In this document: positions 5,798 through 13,766 of the stretch, piece by piece
How positions within the stretch are numbered: position 1 is the stretch's first letter
Layout of the letters: each line of letters starts with the position of its first letter
DNA from: Bacteroidia bacterium
GTDB lineage: Bacteria; Bacteroidota; Bacteroidia; JAESSM01; NORP286
Direction of reading: 5' to 3'
Assembly (NCBI GenBank): GCA_016764115.1
Contig: JAESSM010000171.1
Location: 1 to 19,521 of the forward strand
Length of the DNA: 19,521 bases
Notes under the pieces: generated by a model
The model's input: the letters and a program-made list of their open reading frames with translations, nothing else
Told to the model about the DNA's origin: nothing
Database searches by the model: none
Translations under genes and position numbers: made by a program

Positions 5798-7978
5798 TTA
5801 CACCCTCACCCCTATCACTAAAATATCATCTACCTGTTCAACATCTCCTCGCCAATTCTTGATCTCTGTTTCAAGGAGCTGTTCTTGTTCTTGCATGGAA
5901 TTGGATTGAACTTTCAAGAGAAAATCTTTGAATCTTCTTGAGGTATATTTTTTATCCTTTGGGCCGCCAAATTGATCTGAATATCCATCAGAAAACAAAT
6001 AAAAAGTATCTCCCTCTATATAGCTTATCCCATTATTAGTAAACTCAATTTTGTCTGCTGACAAACCACCACCTATACCTACTCGATTAGCCCTTATCTC
6101 AATCAATTGATGTCCGGGGTATTCCTCATTTTCATAAACCTTTATATTTTCACCATTAAATGTATTTTCATTACTGCTATCCCTTATCAAATAAAGTGAG
6201 TTATGGGCCCCTGCATATTGCACTTCTTTACTATCAAAATTCACATTGATCAGTGCAAGGTCCATTCCATCTTTAGATTTTGCATCTTCTTTTTGCTGCT
6301 TTAATGACTCTCTTATGCCATCATCCAAACTATTAAGAACTTCTGCAGGATTAACTACTCCTTTTTCTTTGATGATCTGATTTAAAAGATCATTCCCTAT
6401 CATAGACATAAACGCACCAGGTACTCCATGTCCGGTACAATCACAGGCTGCTATGGATATAGATTTATCCCTGTTCTTATTGAACCAATAAAAATCCCCA
6501 CTAACAATATCTTTAGGTGCATACAATATAAATGATTGCTTTATTTCCTTATACAGATCATCCTTTTCAGGTAAAATTGCTTCTTGTATTTTTTGAGCGT
6601 AGTTAATACTATCAACGATATCTTTGTTCTTTTGAGCCAACTCCTCTTTCTTTTCATTGATCTCTTTTGTGCGCTCTTGAACTTTTTGCTCTAATTCGCG
6701 ATTTACTTTATCCTTTAGTTTTTCATTTTCCTGTAATTGGATAATCATCTTTTCTTGTGCTTCTGCTTTTTCTTTTTTTAACAATCTCACTTGTTGCACT
6801 AAACCAAACATTAACAGGATTGCTTCTAACCCTGAACCTATATGTATTGCATGCAATGTCCATACATTAGCAGGAAGAACTAGCTCAAATGCAAGATCTG
6901 TGATCGTAGCTCCAACGCCAAAAAAAGCAAACGCAATTAAAAATATTCGAGCAGGTTTATAGCCTGTCCTTACGCTTAAAATACCGGAAGTTATTACTAA
7001 AAAAACTGTAGGAAGTGGTATCAATCTATTAATAAATGTTGCATGATCTAAAGGAAGAAGTTGGCCAACAAACATATTTATGAACAATAAATACCTAAAG
7101 GCTTGCAGTATTTTATTGAGCTTCGGTAAAAACTTTTTAGTGTTTAAGAAAGATTGTGTGTAGTATATGCCAAAGAAACCACTACATGTGAGAACAAAGT
7201 CCATAAAGCGATATACACCAATGGGGGAATCGTATAATAAATATCTAGCAGTTTTACCATCTATAGAAAATAACATTAAGGCAACGCAAAGAATGTATAA
7301 TCCATAAAGCAAATAATTTCTATTTTTTAGGCCTATAAAATTGAAAATACTATATATGAACAATACGAGAGCAACACCATAATATATTCCCAACAAGAAT
7401 TGCAATTGAGTGATCTTGCCAATAAAAAAATGAGGGGATTTTAAAGTTAAATTAAAAAGCAGTGGAAATTCTGAGCTTGCTTTTATATAGACTGCTTTTG
7501 CTTCATCCGGATCCAGCTGGATGTTATAAGTAAGTTTTTCATAATGATTAGAGCGCTCATAAAAAGGTACTTCATTACCTTCTCGGGTCAGCTTTATTAT
7601 TTTACCATTCTTTACCATATAGATGTTGAACACCATGACATTGGTATTCCCTAACTCTAAGATCCACTCATCCGTTGTGGTAGTTTTATTCTTTAAGTCA
7701 AATCTTAACCAATAATTGGCATGATGGTCACTAAAGCCTGGAGCATTTGAACTACTTTGGACAAACTCACCATCATATTTACCGGAAAGGATTTCCTGAA
7801 TTGTTGCTGTTTCTGATTTGTCAGAAAATATTTCGAGATACTTACCTATCTCATAATCTTTTTCAGGATCAGTAAGTTGAATTGTATTTATGGAGTATGC
7901 ATTTGGTAACAGAAGAAATATCTGTAAGGAAAATAAAAGAGCTAAAAAGATCTTGTACTTGGTATGTACCAGCTTCAT
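5798..7978 (-). CDS. 7TMR-DISM receptor fused to SpoIIE/PP2C-type protein phosphatase
   Basis: 726 residues. Signal peptide (about 1-29); extracytoplasmic 7TMR-DISM sensor domain (about 35-180); seven-transmembrane region (about 188-398); coiled coil rich in E/K/Q (about 400-460); cytoplasmic SpoIIE/PP2C serine phosphatase (about 465-726). Metal-binding and catalytic motifs are all present: SGDFYW (Asp495), DCTGHGVPGAFMS (513-525), KDGMDLAL (569-576), SDGYSDQFGG (Asp664, Asp668) and a terminal DDILVIGV (717-724). Such proteins sense an extracellular ligand and dephosphorylate an unknown serine/threonine phosphoprotein, often an anti-sigma antagonist; no partner is encoded nearby. Length and architecture are usual for Bacteroidetes. 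The gene is divergent from the YeiH-type transporter with a 90-bp gap. Confidence 0.92.
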   Translation of the reverse strand: MKLVHTKYKIFLALLFSLQIFLLLPNAYSINTIQLTDPEKDYEIGKYLEIFSDKSETATIQEILSGKYDGEFVQSSSNAPGFSDHHANYWLRFDLKNKTTTTDEWILELGNTNVMVFNIYMVKNGKIIKLTREGNEVPFYERSNHYEKLTYNIQLDPDEAKAVYIKASSEFPLLFNLTLKSPHFFIGKITQLQFLLGIYYGVALVLFIYSIFNFIGLKNRNYLLYGLYILCVALMLFSIDGKTARYLLYDSPIGVYRFMDFVLTCSGFFGIYYTQSFLNTKKFLPKLNKILQAFRYLLFINMFVGQLLPLDHATFINRLIPLPTVFLVITSGILSVRTGYKPARIFLIAFAFFGVGATITDLAFELVLPANVWTLHAIHIGSGLEAILLMFGLVQQVRLLKKEKAEAQEKMIIQLQENEKLKDKVNRELEQKVQERTKEINEKKEELAQKNKDIVDSINYAQKIQEAILPEKDDLYKEIKQSFILYAPKDIVSGDFYWFNKNRDKSISIAACDCTGHGVPGAFMSMIGNDLLNQIIKEKGVVNPAEVLNSLDDGIRESLKQQKEDAKSKDGMDLALINVNFDSKEVQYAGAHNSLYLIRDSSNENTFNGENIKVYENEEYPGHQLIEIRANRVGIGGGLSADKIEFTNNGISYIEGDTFYLFSDGYSDQFGGPKDKKYTSRRFKDFLLKVQSNSMQEQEQLLETEIKNWRGDVEQVDDILVIGVRV

Positions 7979-7983
7979 GATCG

Positions 7984-8016
7984 TAAAGATATAGATTAGG
8001 CCATTATATTTCCAAG
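7984..8016 (-). promoter_or_regulatory. Possible promoter of the 7TMR-DISM/SpoIIE gene
   Basis: Minus-strand TTG (about 8013-8015), spacer of about 21 bp, then TATCTTTA (7984-7991), a one-mismatch TAnnTTTG box just upstream of the ATG at 7978. The very short leader makes this tentative. Confidence 0.3.
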
Positions 8017-8043
8017 TTAATACTGATAAATAAGATTTTGCAG

Positions 8044-8051
8044 TATTTTTG
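8044..8051 (+). promoter_or_regulatory. -7 promoter box for the YeiH-family gene
   Basis: TATTTTTG matches TAnnTTTG. The expected start near 8058 lies after the upstream alternative start at 8038, supporting ATG 8068 as the true start. No convincing -33 TTTG. Confidence 0.4.
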
Positions 8052-8067
8052 CGTGGATTTTAGAATT

Positions 8068-9000
8068 ATGAACTTGGAAAAGCTTCAAAAGCCAATATTC
8101 TTTACCATACTACTGTTAACATTAACGCCTTGGATATCCCCTCCAATTGCTTTGATTCTAGGTATTGTTTTGGCGCTGACCATACAAAATCCAATCAAAG
8201 ACATCAACCATAGGCTTTTAACTGTATTACTTAAAGTTTCTATAGTTGGAATTGGTTTTGGACTGAATGTTAATAACGCTCTGGAGATTGGAAAAAATGG
8301 CCTGCTTTTTACTGTTTTTTCAGTATTAGGAACAGTTTTGTTTGGACTCTTACTGGGTAAATTGCTATTAAATGACATAAAAATATCCCATTTAATTTCT
8401 TCAGGAACAGCAATTTGTGGAGGCACAGCAGTTGCCGCCATATCCCCGGTTATTAAGGCAAATGAAAAGCAAATATCCGTTGCTCTTGGAACAGTTTTTA
8501 TTTTAAATGCCGTTGGATTGCTTCTATTTCCAATAATTGGAGAAGCTCTTACTCTATCTCAAACACAATTTGGATTTTGGTCTGCATTGGCTATTCATGA
8601 CACAAGCTCAGTAGTTGGAGCAGCTAGTAAATTCGGAGAAGAAGCACTACTTACGGCAGCTACCGTTAAATTAGGTCGAACACTTTGGATAATACCGTTT
8701 GTGTTAGTTTCTTCATTAATTTTCAAATCGGGCAAAACTAAAATTCAGATACCTTATTTTATTTTGCTATTCATAATTGCAATGATACTCAGCACTTATA
8801 TCCCAGCTATTAATTCCTATTCCTCAACAATTGTAATGCTAGCAAAGAAAGGATTTACTGTTACACTTTTTTTGGTTGGTGCCGGATTGTCTAAAGAAAT
8901 ATTAAAGGAAGTTGGAGTCAAACCTTTACTCCAAGGGGTGTTATTATGGGTTGCTATTTCTGTAGTATCGCTTTTAGCGGTAATGAATTTTATCAGTTAG
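8068..9000 (+). CDS. YeiH-family (UPF0324) putative sulfate exporter
   Basis: 310 residues from ATG 8068. A longer frame opens at 8038, but the first ten residues (MQYFCVDFRI) are not membrane-like and a -7 box at 8044-8051 overlaps them. About ten hydrophobic segments indicate an inner-membrane transporter. The family signature is clear: SSGTAICGGTAVAAISPVI followed by ALAIHDTSSVVGAASKFG and TAATVKLGRTLWIIP. The family (PF03601) is annotated as putative sulfate exporters in some organisms, but the substrate is not firmly known. The stop overlaps the stop of the convergent nitroreductase gene by 4 bp, so the two share a tail-to-tail junction without room for a separate terminator. Confidence 0.9.
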   Translation: MNLEKLQKPIFFTILLLTLTPWISPPIALILGIVLALTIQNPIKDINHRLLTVLLKVSIVGIGFGLNVNNALEIGKNGLLFTVFSVLGTVLFGLLLGKLLLNDIKISHLISSGTAICGGTAVAAISPVIKANEKQISVALGTVFILNAVGLLLFPIIGEALTLSQTQFGFWSALAIHDTSSVVGAASKFGEEALLTAATVKLGRTLWIIPFVLVSSLIFKSGKTKIQIPYFILLFIIAMILSTYIPAINSYSSTIVMLAKKGFTVTLFLVGAGLSKEILKEVGVKPLLQGVLLWVAISVVSLLAVMNFIS

Positions 9001-9665
9001 TCGTAATATACTGCAATTTCATCCAATCCCTTCCTTTTGAGATCAGGTACTTTTGCATCATCTGGAGGATACCCAACAGGTATTAACAAGAATGCACGTT
9101 CATTTTCCGGTCTTTTCAATACTTCGCTCAGAAAATTCATCGGGCTAGGTGTATGTGTAAGAGCAACTAAACCTGCATTGTGTATTGCAGATAAAAGGAA
9201 CCCTGTTGCCAAACCCACAGATTCATTTACATAATAATTGTTTTTCTTATTTCCATCAATTTCTTCGTAAACTCTTTTAAAAACTATAATTAAGGCAGGA
9301 GCGATCTCCAAAAATGGCTTGTTCCAATCAGTATGGAAAGGCTGTAAATCCTTAACCCATTCTTCTGACATACGCCCATGATAATTTTCGTACTCCTCCT
9401 TTTCTGCTGCCTTTTTTATTTCTGATTTGATCTCCGGGTTGGTAACGATACAAAATGTCCATGGTTGTTTGTTAGCACCAGATGGTGCTGTAGAAGCTGC
9501 CTTAACGATATTGCCTAAAACTTCTTTTGGGATTGGTTTATCTGAAAACTCCCTCAAAGTTCTTCTCTTGTCCATCCATTCATAAAAGTCCTTGCTTCTT
9601 TTAAGCATTTCATCTTCTGAATAAGATTCCTTTGAATAAGAAATAAAGCTATGTTCTTCTACCAT
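8997..9665 (-). CDS. Nitroreductase-fold flavoprotein, iodotyrosine deiodinase-like (reductive dehalogenase)
   Basis: ATG 9665 gives 222 residues; a TTG at 9689 would add eight, but a -7 promoter box at 9697-9704 puts the transcript start at that TTG, so the ATG is preferred. Numbers below count from the TTG form. FMN-binding segments: RRTLR (42-46), PSGANKQPW (69-77). The lid region EEYENYHGRMSEEWVKDL...DWNKPF carries Glu99, Tyr103 and Lys124 with exactly the spacing of human iodotyrosine deiodinase Glu157/Tyr161/Lys182, the residues that clamp the halotyrosine zwitterion. The C-terminal VPDLKRKGLDEI also matches that family. It should catalyse FMN-dependent reductive removal of iodide or bromide from halotyrosines, as shown for bacterial homologues. 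Whether halotyrosine is the natural substrate is inference. Soluble, cytoplasmic. Confidence 0.85.
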   Translation of the reverse strand: MVEEHSFISYSKESYSEDEMLKRSKDFYEWMDKRRTLREFSDKPIPKEVLGNIVKAASTAPSGANKQPWTFCIVTNPEIKSEIKKAAEKEEYENYHGRMSEEWVKDLQPFHTDWNKPFLEIAPALIIVFKRVYEEIDGNKKNNYYVNESVGLATGFLLSAIHNAGLVALTHTPSPMNFLSEVLKRPENERAFLLIPVGYPPDDAKVPDLKRKGLDEIAVYYD

Positions 9666-9696
9666 GTCCGAACCTATTTGCAAACTCAAAGTTATA

Positions 9697-9704
9697 CAAA
9701 TGTA
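9697..9704 (-). promoter_or_regulatory. -7 promoter box for the deiodinase-like gene
   Basis: Minus-strand TACATTTG, a perfect TAnnTTTG match. The predicted start near 9690 leaves a leader of about 25 nt to ATG 9665 and argues against the TTG at 9689. No clean TTTG is found 19-21 bp upstream. Confidence 0.5.
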
Positions 9705-9738
9705 TAACTAGGACAAGTTCAATAAATACTTAGTGTCA

Positions 9739-9749
9739 TGTAAATTACA
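9739..9749. repeat. 11-bp palindrome in a divergent promoter region
   Basis: TGTAAATTACA is a perfect palindrome centred between the divergent deiodinase-like and msrB genes. It could be an operator for either gene; nothing else supports this. Confidence 0.3.
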
Positions 9750-9821
9750 ATTTGACCAATTTTTTTATAAGAAGTTGAAAGTAAAATACGTTATTTGAAA
9801 AAATAGCCATCTTTATAATCA

Positions 9822-10340
9822 GTGAAAAAGACTATACCGTTAACTTTTGTAATTTTATATGGAATTGTTATTTCATGTAGTAGTCAAACCAATTCCGGAC
9901 TTGGAACTAAACTTGAAACTTTACTAAATAATAACATTGAAATGGAAGATAAAATCATAAAAACAGATGAAGAATGGAAAAATAAACTTACGGAAGATGA
10001 ATATCGAATTTTAAGACAAAAAGGTACTGATCCGGCTTATTCCAATAAGTACTACAAGCATACAGGTGATGGTACTTATGTTTGCGCCGGATGTGGAAAT
10101 GAGTTATTTAAATCAAAAACCAAATATAATTCAGGTTCTGGCTGGCCCAGTTTTTACGATGCCATTGCCAAAGATAAAATTAAAACTAAACTGGATGTAT
10201 CGATTGGTATGAAACGAGTTGAACTAATGTGCGCCAAGTGTGATGGGCATTTAGGGCATGTTTTTGATGATGGTCCAAATCCTACCGGGCTAAGATATTG
10301 CGTTAATTCTTCTTGTTTGGATTTTAAGAAAGAGGAGTAA
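9822..10340 (+). CDS. msrB: Peptide-methionine (R)-S-oxide reductase MsrB, lipoprotein form
   Basis: 172 residues from a GTG start (9822). The N-terminus is a lipoprotein signal with lipobox VIS-Cys19, so the enzyme is probably anchored in the envelope, where it would repair oxidised methionine in exported proteins. The MsrB domain spans about 50-170: zinc-binding pairs Cys88/Cys91 (CAGC) and Cys137/Cys140 (CAKC), SGSGWPSF (104-111), GHLGHVFDDGP, and catalytic Cys160 in RYCVNS. The usual NSASL/NSVSL after the catalytic Cys reads NSSCL here, adding Cys165, an uncommon position whose role is unknown. Single gene, followed by a hairpin terminator at 10364-10388. Confidence 0.93.
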   Translation: MKKTIPLTFVILYGIVISCSSQTNSGLGTKLETLLNNNIEMEDKIIKTDEEWKNKLTEDEYRILRQKGTDPAYSNKYYKHTGDGTYVCAGCGNELFKSKTKYNSGSGWPSFYDAIAKDKIKTKLDVSIGMKRVELMCAKCDGHLGHVFDDGPNPTGLRYCVNSSCLDFKKEE

Positions 10341-10363
10341 CTCAAAAGACAAAAAAACTGTCA

Positions 10364-10388
10364 TGAGGCTTGATCAAAAGCCCCTTTT
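10364..10388 (+). terminator. Terminator after msrB
   Basis: GAGGCTT and AAGCCCC arms (five perfect pairs GGCTT/AAGCC) around a 6-nt loop, followed by TTTT, starting 24 bp after the stop codon. Confidence 0.6.
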
Positions 10389-10389
10389 A

Positions 10390-10469
10390 TGTCATCTTGA
10401 ACGTAGTGAAAGATCTTGTTACATATTGGCAATTAAGGAAATAGATTCTTCACTACGTTCAGAATGACA
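10390..10469. repeat. Interspersed repeat, family B (inverted copy)
   Basis: Arms TGTCATCTTGAACGTAGTGAA and TTCACTACGTTCAGAATGACA (nearly perfect inverted repeat) flank a 38-bp centre. Related to 5689-5779. It fills most of the gap between msrB and ybaB. Confidence 0.8.
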
Positions 10470-10518
10470 CCACTTTTTGGCTTTTGCTATAGCCTGATCT
10501 TGTCAGTAAGTGACTAGA

Positions 10519-10555
10519 AAGTATTAGATTCCTCACATTCGTTTGGAATGATATA
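10519..10555. repeat. Degenerate interspersed repeat end
   Basis: TTAGATTCCTCACATTCGTT followed by TGGAATGATA resembles the outer arm of the same GATTCnTCAC-type repeat family. Single arm, diverged. Confidence 0.45.
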
Positions 10556-10568
10556 CAATGTAAAATCG

Positions 10569-10880
10569 TTAAAACATTCCTGGAATGTTGGGCATTATAC
10601 CTCTTGCAGCTCCTTGCATTTCGCTTTCAAATACCTTTTCGGCTTCTCCCAATGCATTATTTGTTGCGATAAGAACTAATTCTTCAATTTGTTCTTTATT
10701 ACCTTCTTGAATCAATTCATCACTAATAGAAATTTCTGTGATCTTTCGATTAGCAGTTGAAATTACTTTTACTGCACCATTTTGGGCTTCACCAGTTACG
10801 GTAACTGAGTCCATTCTTTTTTTTGATTCTTCGATTTTACCTTGGGCTTCTTTTAGTTTGCCCATCATTCCATCTAACAT
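10569..10880 (-). CDS. YbaB/EbfC-family nucleoid-associated protein
   Basis: 103 residues, the usual family length. N-terminal helix MLDGMMGKLKEAQGKIEESKKRM, then a beta core VTVTGEAQNGAVKVISTANRKITEISISDEL, then a C-terminal helix with EQIEELVLIATNNALGEAEK. YbaB/EbfC forms dimers that bind DNA and affect nucleoid organisation and expression. The C-terminal tail is rich in Met/Gly/Pro, as is common in the family. It lies 11 bp downstream of the DUF445 gene on the same strand, so the two are probably cotranscribed. In other bacteria ybaB sits beside dnaX and recR; that context is absent here. Confidence 0.92.
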   Translation of the reverse strand: MLDGMMGKLKEAQGKIEESKKRMDSVTVTGEAQNGAVKVISTANRKITEISISDELIQEGNKEQIEELVLIATNNALGEAEKVFESEMQGAARGIMPNIPGMF

Positions 10881-10891
10881 AATTATTTGAT

Positions 10892-11485
10892 TTATATAAA
10901 GTTAATTAATAATACCTGAACTAATCCTATAATAAAACCCAACATAGCACCAACTAACTCAATAAATTTAAATTCCTTCTTCATTATTGAGAATAGTATT
11001 TGCTCTAATTTAGAACTTGAAAATTCAACGACCCTTTCATAAACAATCTTCTCTATATTCACATTTTGATCTAATTTTTTACTTACTACGTCAATAATCT
11101 CCGGTAAAACAGATTCGAATTCTGTACGTAAAGATGTTTTGATCTTTCCCAACAACTCTTCACTCATAAACATACTGATCATGGGGACAGCTTCTTTCAA
11201 CTTCTCATTTAAGAATCTGTCTATCTTTTGATCAATTACAGATTTAACCTCAGTTATATTCTCAGGGTTTTGAATACTTTCTGTTAGGTCATTCACAGAT
11301 ATTAGTTCCTCAGATACGATCTTGCCCAGTTTTTCGGCAAGATCTTTTTGGCGTTTAGGGAAAATCCCCTGGACTTTTAGTACCAATAAATTTATCGGTT
11401 TTCTGGGATGGAAAAGCATTTTTACCGCAAGGTAATTGGTAAACCACCCTATCAAGGCTGCTATTATGGGTAAAGTATAGATCAT
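10892..11485 (-). CDS. DUF445-family membrane protein (short form)
   Basis: 197 residues. Hydrophobic N-terminus with the family signature GWFTNYLAVKMLFHPRKPI (18-36) and IFPKRQKDLAEKLGKIVSEELI (41-62); a long amphipathic helical middle (about 65-175) with repeated E/K-rich segments; C-terminal membrane segment FIELVGAMLGFIIGLVQVLL. This is the short version of DUF445 (YheB-like) proteins, in which two membrane anchors flank an apolipophorin-like helical stretch. Function unknown; a role at the envelope is inferred from topology only. First gene of a two-gene unit with ybaB. Confidence 0.85.
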   Translation of the reverse strand: MIYTLPIIAALIGWFTNYLAVKMLFHPRKPINLLVLKVQGIFPKRQKDLAEKLGKIVSEELISVNDLTESIQNPENITEVKSVIDQKIDRFLNEKLKEAVPMISMFMSEELLGKIKTSLRTEFESVLPEIIDVVSKKLDQNVNIEKIVYERVVEFSSSKLEQILFSIMKKEFKFIELVGAMLGFIIGLVQVLLINFI

Positions 11486-11501
11486 TCTTCTTAAATTCGT
11501 G

Positions 11502-11509
11502 CAAAGTTA
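11502..11509 (-). promoter_or_regulatory. -7 promoter box for the DUF445-ybaB unit
   Basis: Minus-strand TAACTTTG, a perfect TAnnTTTG match, giving a start near 11495 and a leader of about 10 nt to ATG 11485. The -33 element is not clear. Confidence 0.45.
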
Positions 11510-11538
11510 ATGTCAATTTCCTTACCAAAAAATAAATT

Positions 11539-12180
11539 ATGACTAGCTGTCAGTGCCAGGGTATCGAGAGTCTATTTAATGAAAAAGAAGCTCGTAAAAA
11601 ACTCAAAGAATACCGTAAAAATGGGCCACAGAAAATTACGAAAATATTACTTGAGGCTATTAAACAGAATAACACTACGAATAAAACTCTATTAGATATA
11701 GGTGGTGGAATTGGGGGAATGCAGTATGATCTGTTAAAAAGTGGGGTATCTGAGGTAACCTCTGTTGATGCTTCAATTGCTTATCACAATGTTGCTGAAA
11801 AAGAGACAGAATATCAGGGCTTTTCAAATTCAATTAAGAGATATCATGGAGACTTTGTAGAACTTTCCTCTGAAATACCCCATCATGATATTGTAACCAT
11901 GGATAAAGTAATTTGTTGTTATGATGACATACAGGGTCTAATTGATCATAGTTCAAAGAAATGTAATGAAACTTATGGAGTTATTTATCCAATCGATTCA
12001 GTTATAGCGAAATGGCTGCAAAATGTTGTCAATGTATTTTTCAAAGTATTCCAGAATGGATTTCAAGTATTTATTCATTCAAGAAGTGATATTGAGAATA
12101 TACTTTCAAGTAATGGATTCAAACTAACACTCAGAAAAACGCATTGGGTTTGGCAAATTTGTGTTTATACTAAGATTTAA
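11539..12180 (+). CDS. Class I SAM-dependent methyltransferase (BchM-like)
   Basis: 213 residues. Motif I LLDIGGGIGG (51-60) and the acidic residue Asp77 in VTSVDAS, which should bind the SAM ribose, mark a Rossmann-fold methyltransferase. HGDFVEL (103-109) and DIVTMDKVICCYDD (117-130) follow as motifs II-III. The N-terminal segment CQCQGIESLFNEKEARKKLKEYRKNG resembles the lead-in of proteins annotated as Mg-protoporphyrin O-methyltransferase-like. No other tetrapyrrole or photosynthesis gene is present, so that substrate is unlikely and the true one unknown. Cytoplasmic. Divergent from the DUF445 gene with a 53-bp gap. Confidence 0.8.
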   Translation: MTSCQCQGIESLFNEKEARKKLKEYRKNGPQKITKILLEAIKQNNTTNKTLLDIGGGIGGMQYDLLKSGVSEVTSVDASIAYHNVAEKETEYQGFSNSIKRYHGDFVELSSEIPHHDIVTMDKVICCYDDIQGLIDHSSKKCNETYGVIYPIDSVIAKWLQNVVNVFFKVFQNGFQVFIHSRSDIENILSSNGFKLTLRKTHWVWQICVYTKI

Positions 12181-12258
12181 TTTCACAATACTTATTAACT
12201 CAGCAAAATGGTATGTTTTTTGAAGCTTTAAATACTTTAATTAATTCCTAAACAATGT

Positions 12259-12266
12259 TAATTTTG
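12259..12266 (+). promoter_or_regulatory. -7 promoter box for the TlpA-like gene
   Basis: TAATTTTG matches TAnnTTTG, 26 bp before the ATG at 12292. No clean -33 TTTG. Confidence 0.4.
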
Positions 12267-12291
12267 TGAACATTTTTTCAACTCACTATAT

Positions 12292-13764
12292 ATGAGATAT
12301 GTATTTTTAGTATTGACCTTTTTGATAGGACATTCCATATCGGTTATTGCGAATGATAAGGAAGGCCATAAGATCAAAGTCACTATTTCAGGTCTTCAAG
12401 ATACTATTTGTCACCTGGCAGGTTATTATGGCCCGAAATTGTATTATAAAGATACTGTTAGGGTTGATAGTAAAGGAAGTTTTGTTTTTGAGGGCAAAGA
12501 CGCTCTTCCGGGTGGGATTTATGCAGTAATAATTCCGGGAGAAAAATATTTTGAATTCATTATTGAAGAGCAATTCTTTTCAATATCAACTTCTAAAGCC
12601 AAACTAGTTGAAGATCTTGAGTTTAAAAACTCAAACGAAAATAAAGTCTTTTACGGGTACATCAAGTACTTGAACGAACAACAGTCTAAAGTTCAACCAT
12701 TCAGGAAAAAAATGAACTTCATTAGGAAAATGCGCGATTCATTGGATGATAAGACTTACCAAGAAGATTCAATGAAAATTTTAAAAGAAACTGTTACTAA
12801 ATTCGATGAAGAAGTTAAAGAATTTCAAGATAAATATTTAGAAGATAATAAAGCAACTCTAGCTGCTAAGGTATTCAAAGCATCAATGGATGTTGCGATT
12901 CCCACAATACCAATTTTACCTAACGGCAGGAAAGATTCCACATTCGCTTATAGGTTTTTAAGACAACATTACTTTGATAATATGGATCTATCGGATGACA
13001 GAATGATAAGAACTCCTATTTTTCATAAAAAGATGAGGCATTTCATTAAGAAGTTAATTCCACAACATCCGGATTCAATCATTAATGCTTCTCATTTTTT
13101 ATTAGATAAAACCCGTGGCAGTGAAGAAGTATTTAAGTATGTCCTGCATTATATTACCAATACCCATGAGCGGTCCAAGTTTATGGGAATGGATGCGGTA
13201 TTTGTGGAAATGGTTGAAAAATATTATGAAACTGGACTGGTTACTTGGGTAGATAGTGTTCAGATGTACAAAATTTTAGTCAGAGCTAAAGATCTAAAAC
13301 CAACCTTAATAGGAAAGGTAGCTCCCAATTTGATTTTAAAAGATACAAGTGGAAGATTTGTGTCATTGCACCATGTACCTTTCAAATATACTGTGCTTGT
13401 TTTTTGGGATCCTGATTGCGGACATTGCAAAAAATCCATGCCTAAACTCAAGGATGTATACGACAAACACAAGGAACTCAATTATCCAGTGGAGATCTTT
13501 TCTGTATGCACCGAAGTTGAGGAAGAAAAATGGAGAAAATTCATTCGTAAACATAACTTTAATTGGATAGATGTTGGAGATTTTGAACTACGAAATCATT
13601 TCCGAGAAATTTATGACCTATCTAGTACTCCCAAAATATTCTTACTCGATGAAAAGAAAAAGATCATTGCCAAACAACTAGGTGTTGCTCAACTAGATGA
13701 TTACTTGAAGAGACTTGTAAGAGAAGACAAGAAAAAGGAAGAAGAACTACAAAAAGGAAACTAG
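12292..13764 (+). CDS. TlpA-like thiol-disulfide oxidoreductase with DUF4369/DUF5106-type N-terminal region
   Basis: 490 residues with a signal peptide (about 1-20), so periplasmic. N-terminal beta domain (about 25-110) of the DUF4369 type (ITISGLQDT...; GSFVFEGKDALPGGIYAV); charged helical middle (about 115-330) similar to DUF5106; C-terminal thioredoxin-fold domain (about 340-478) starting GKVAPNLILKDTSG. Active-site CGHC at 376-379 in VFWDPDCGHCKKSMP, and the cis-Pro loop SSTPK with Pro447. It should reduce or exchange disulfides in exported proteins; Bacteroidetes carry many paralogues and the partner is unknown. It ends in a Lys/Glu-rich tail (KEDKKKEEELQ-like). The stop is 2 bp from the stop of the convergent SRPBCC gene. 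Confidence 0.9.
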   Translation: MRYVFLVLTFLIGHSISVIANDKEGHKIKVTISGLQDTICHLAGYYGPKLYYKDTVRVDSKGSFVFEGKDALPGGIYAVIIPGEKYFEFIIEEQFFSISTSKAKLVEDLEFKNSNENKVFYGYIKYLNEQQSKVQPFRKKMNFIRKMRDSLDDKTYQEDSMKILKETVTKFDEEVKEFQDKYLEDNKATLAAKVFKASMDVAIPTIPILPNGRKDSTFAYRFLRQHYFDNMDLSDDRMIRTPIFHKKMRHFIKKLIPQHPDSIINASHFLLDKTRGSEEVFKYVLHYITNTHERSKFMGMDAVFVEMVEKYYETGLVTWVDSVQMYKILVRAKDLKPTLIGKVAPNLILKDTSGRFVSLHHVPFKYTVLVFWDPDCGHCKKSMPKLKDVYDKHKELNYPVEIFSVCTEVEEEKWRKFIRKHNFNWIDVGDFELRNHFREIYDLSSTPKIFLLDEKKKIIAKQLGVAQLDDYLKRLVREDKKKEEELQKGN

Positions 13765-13766
13765 CC

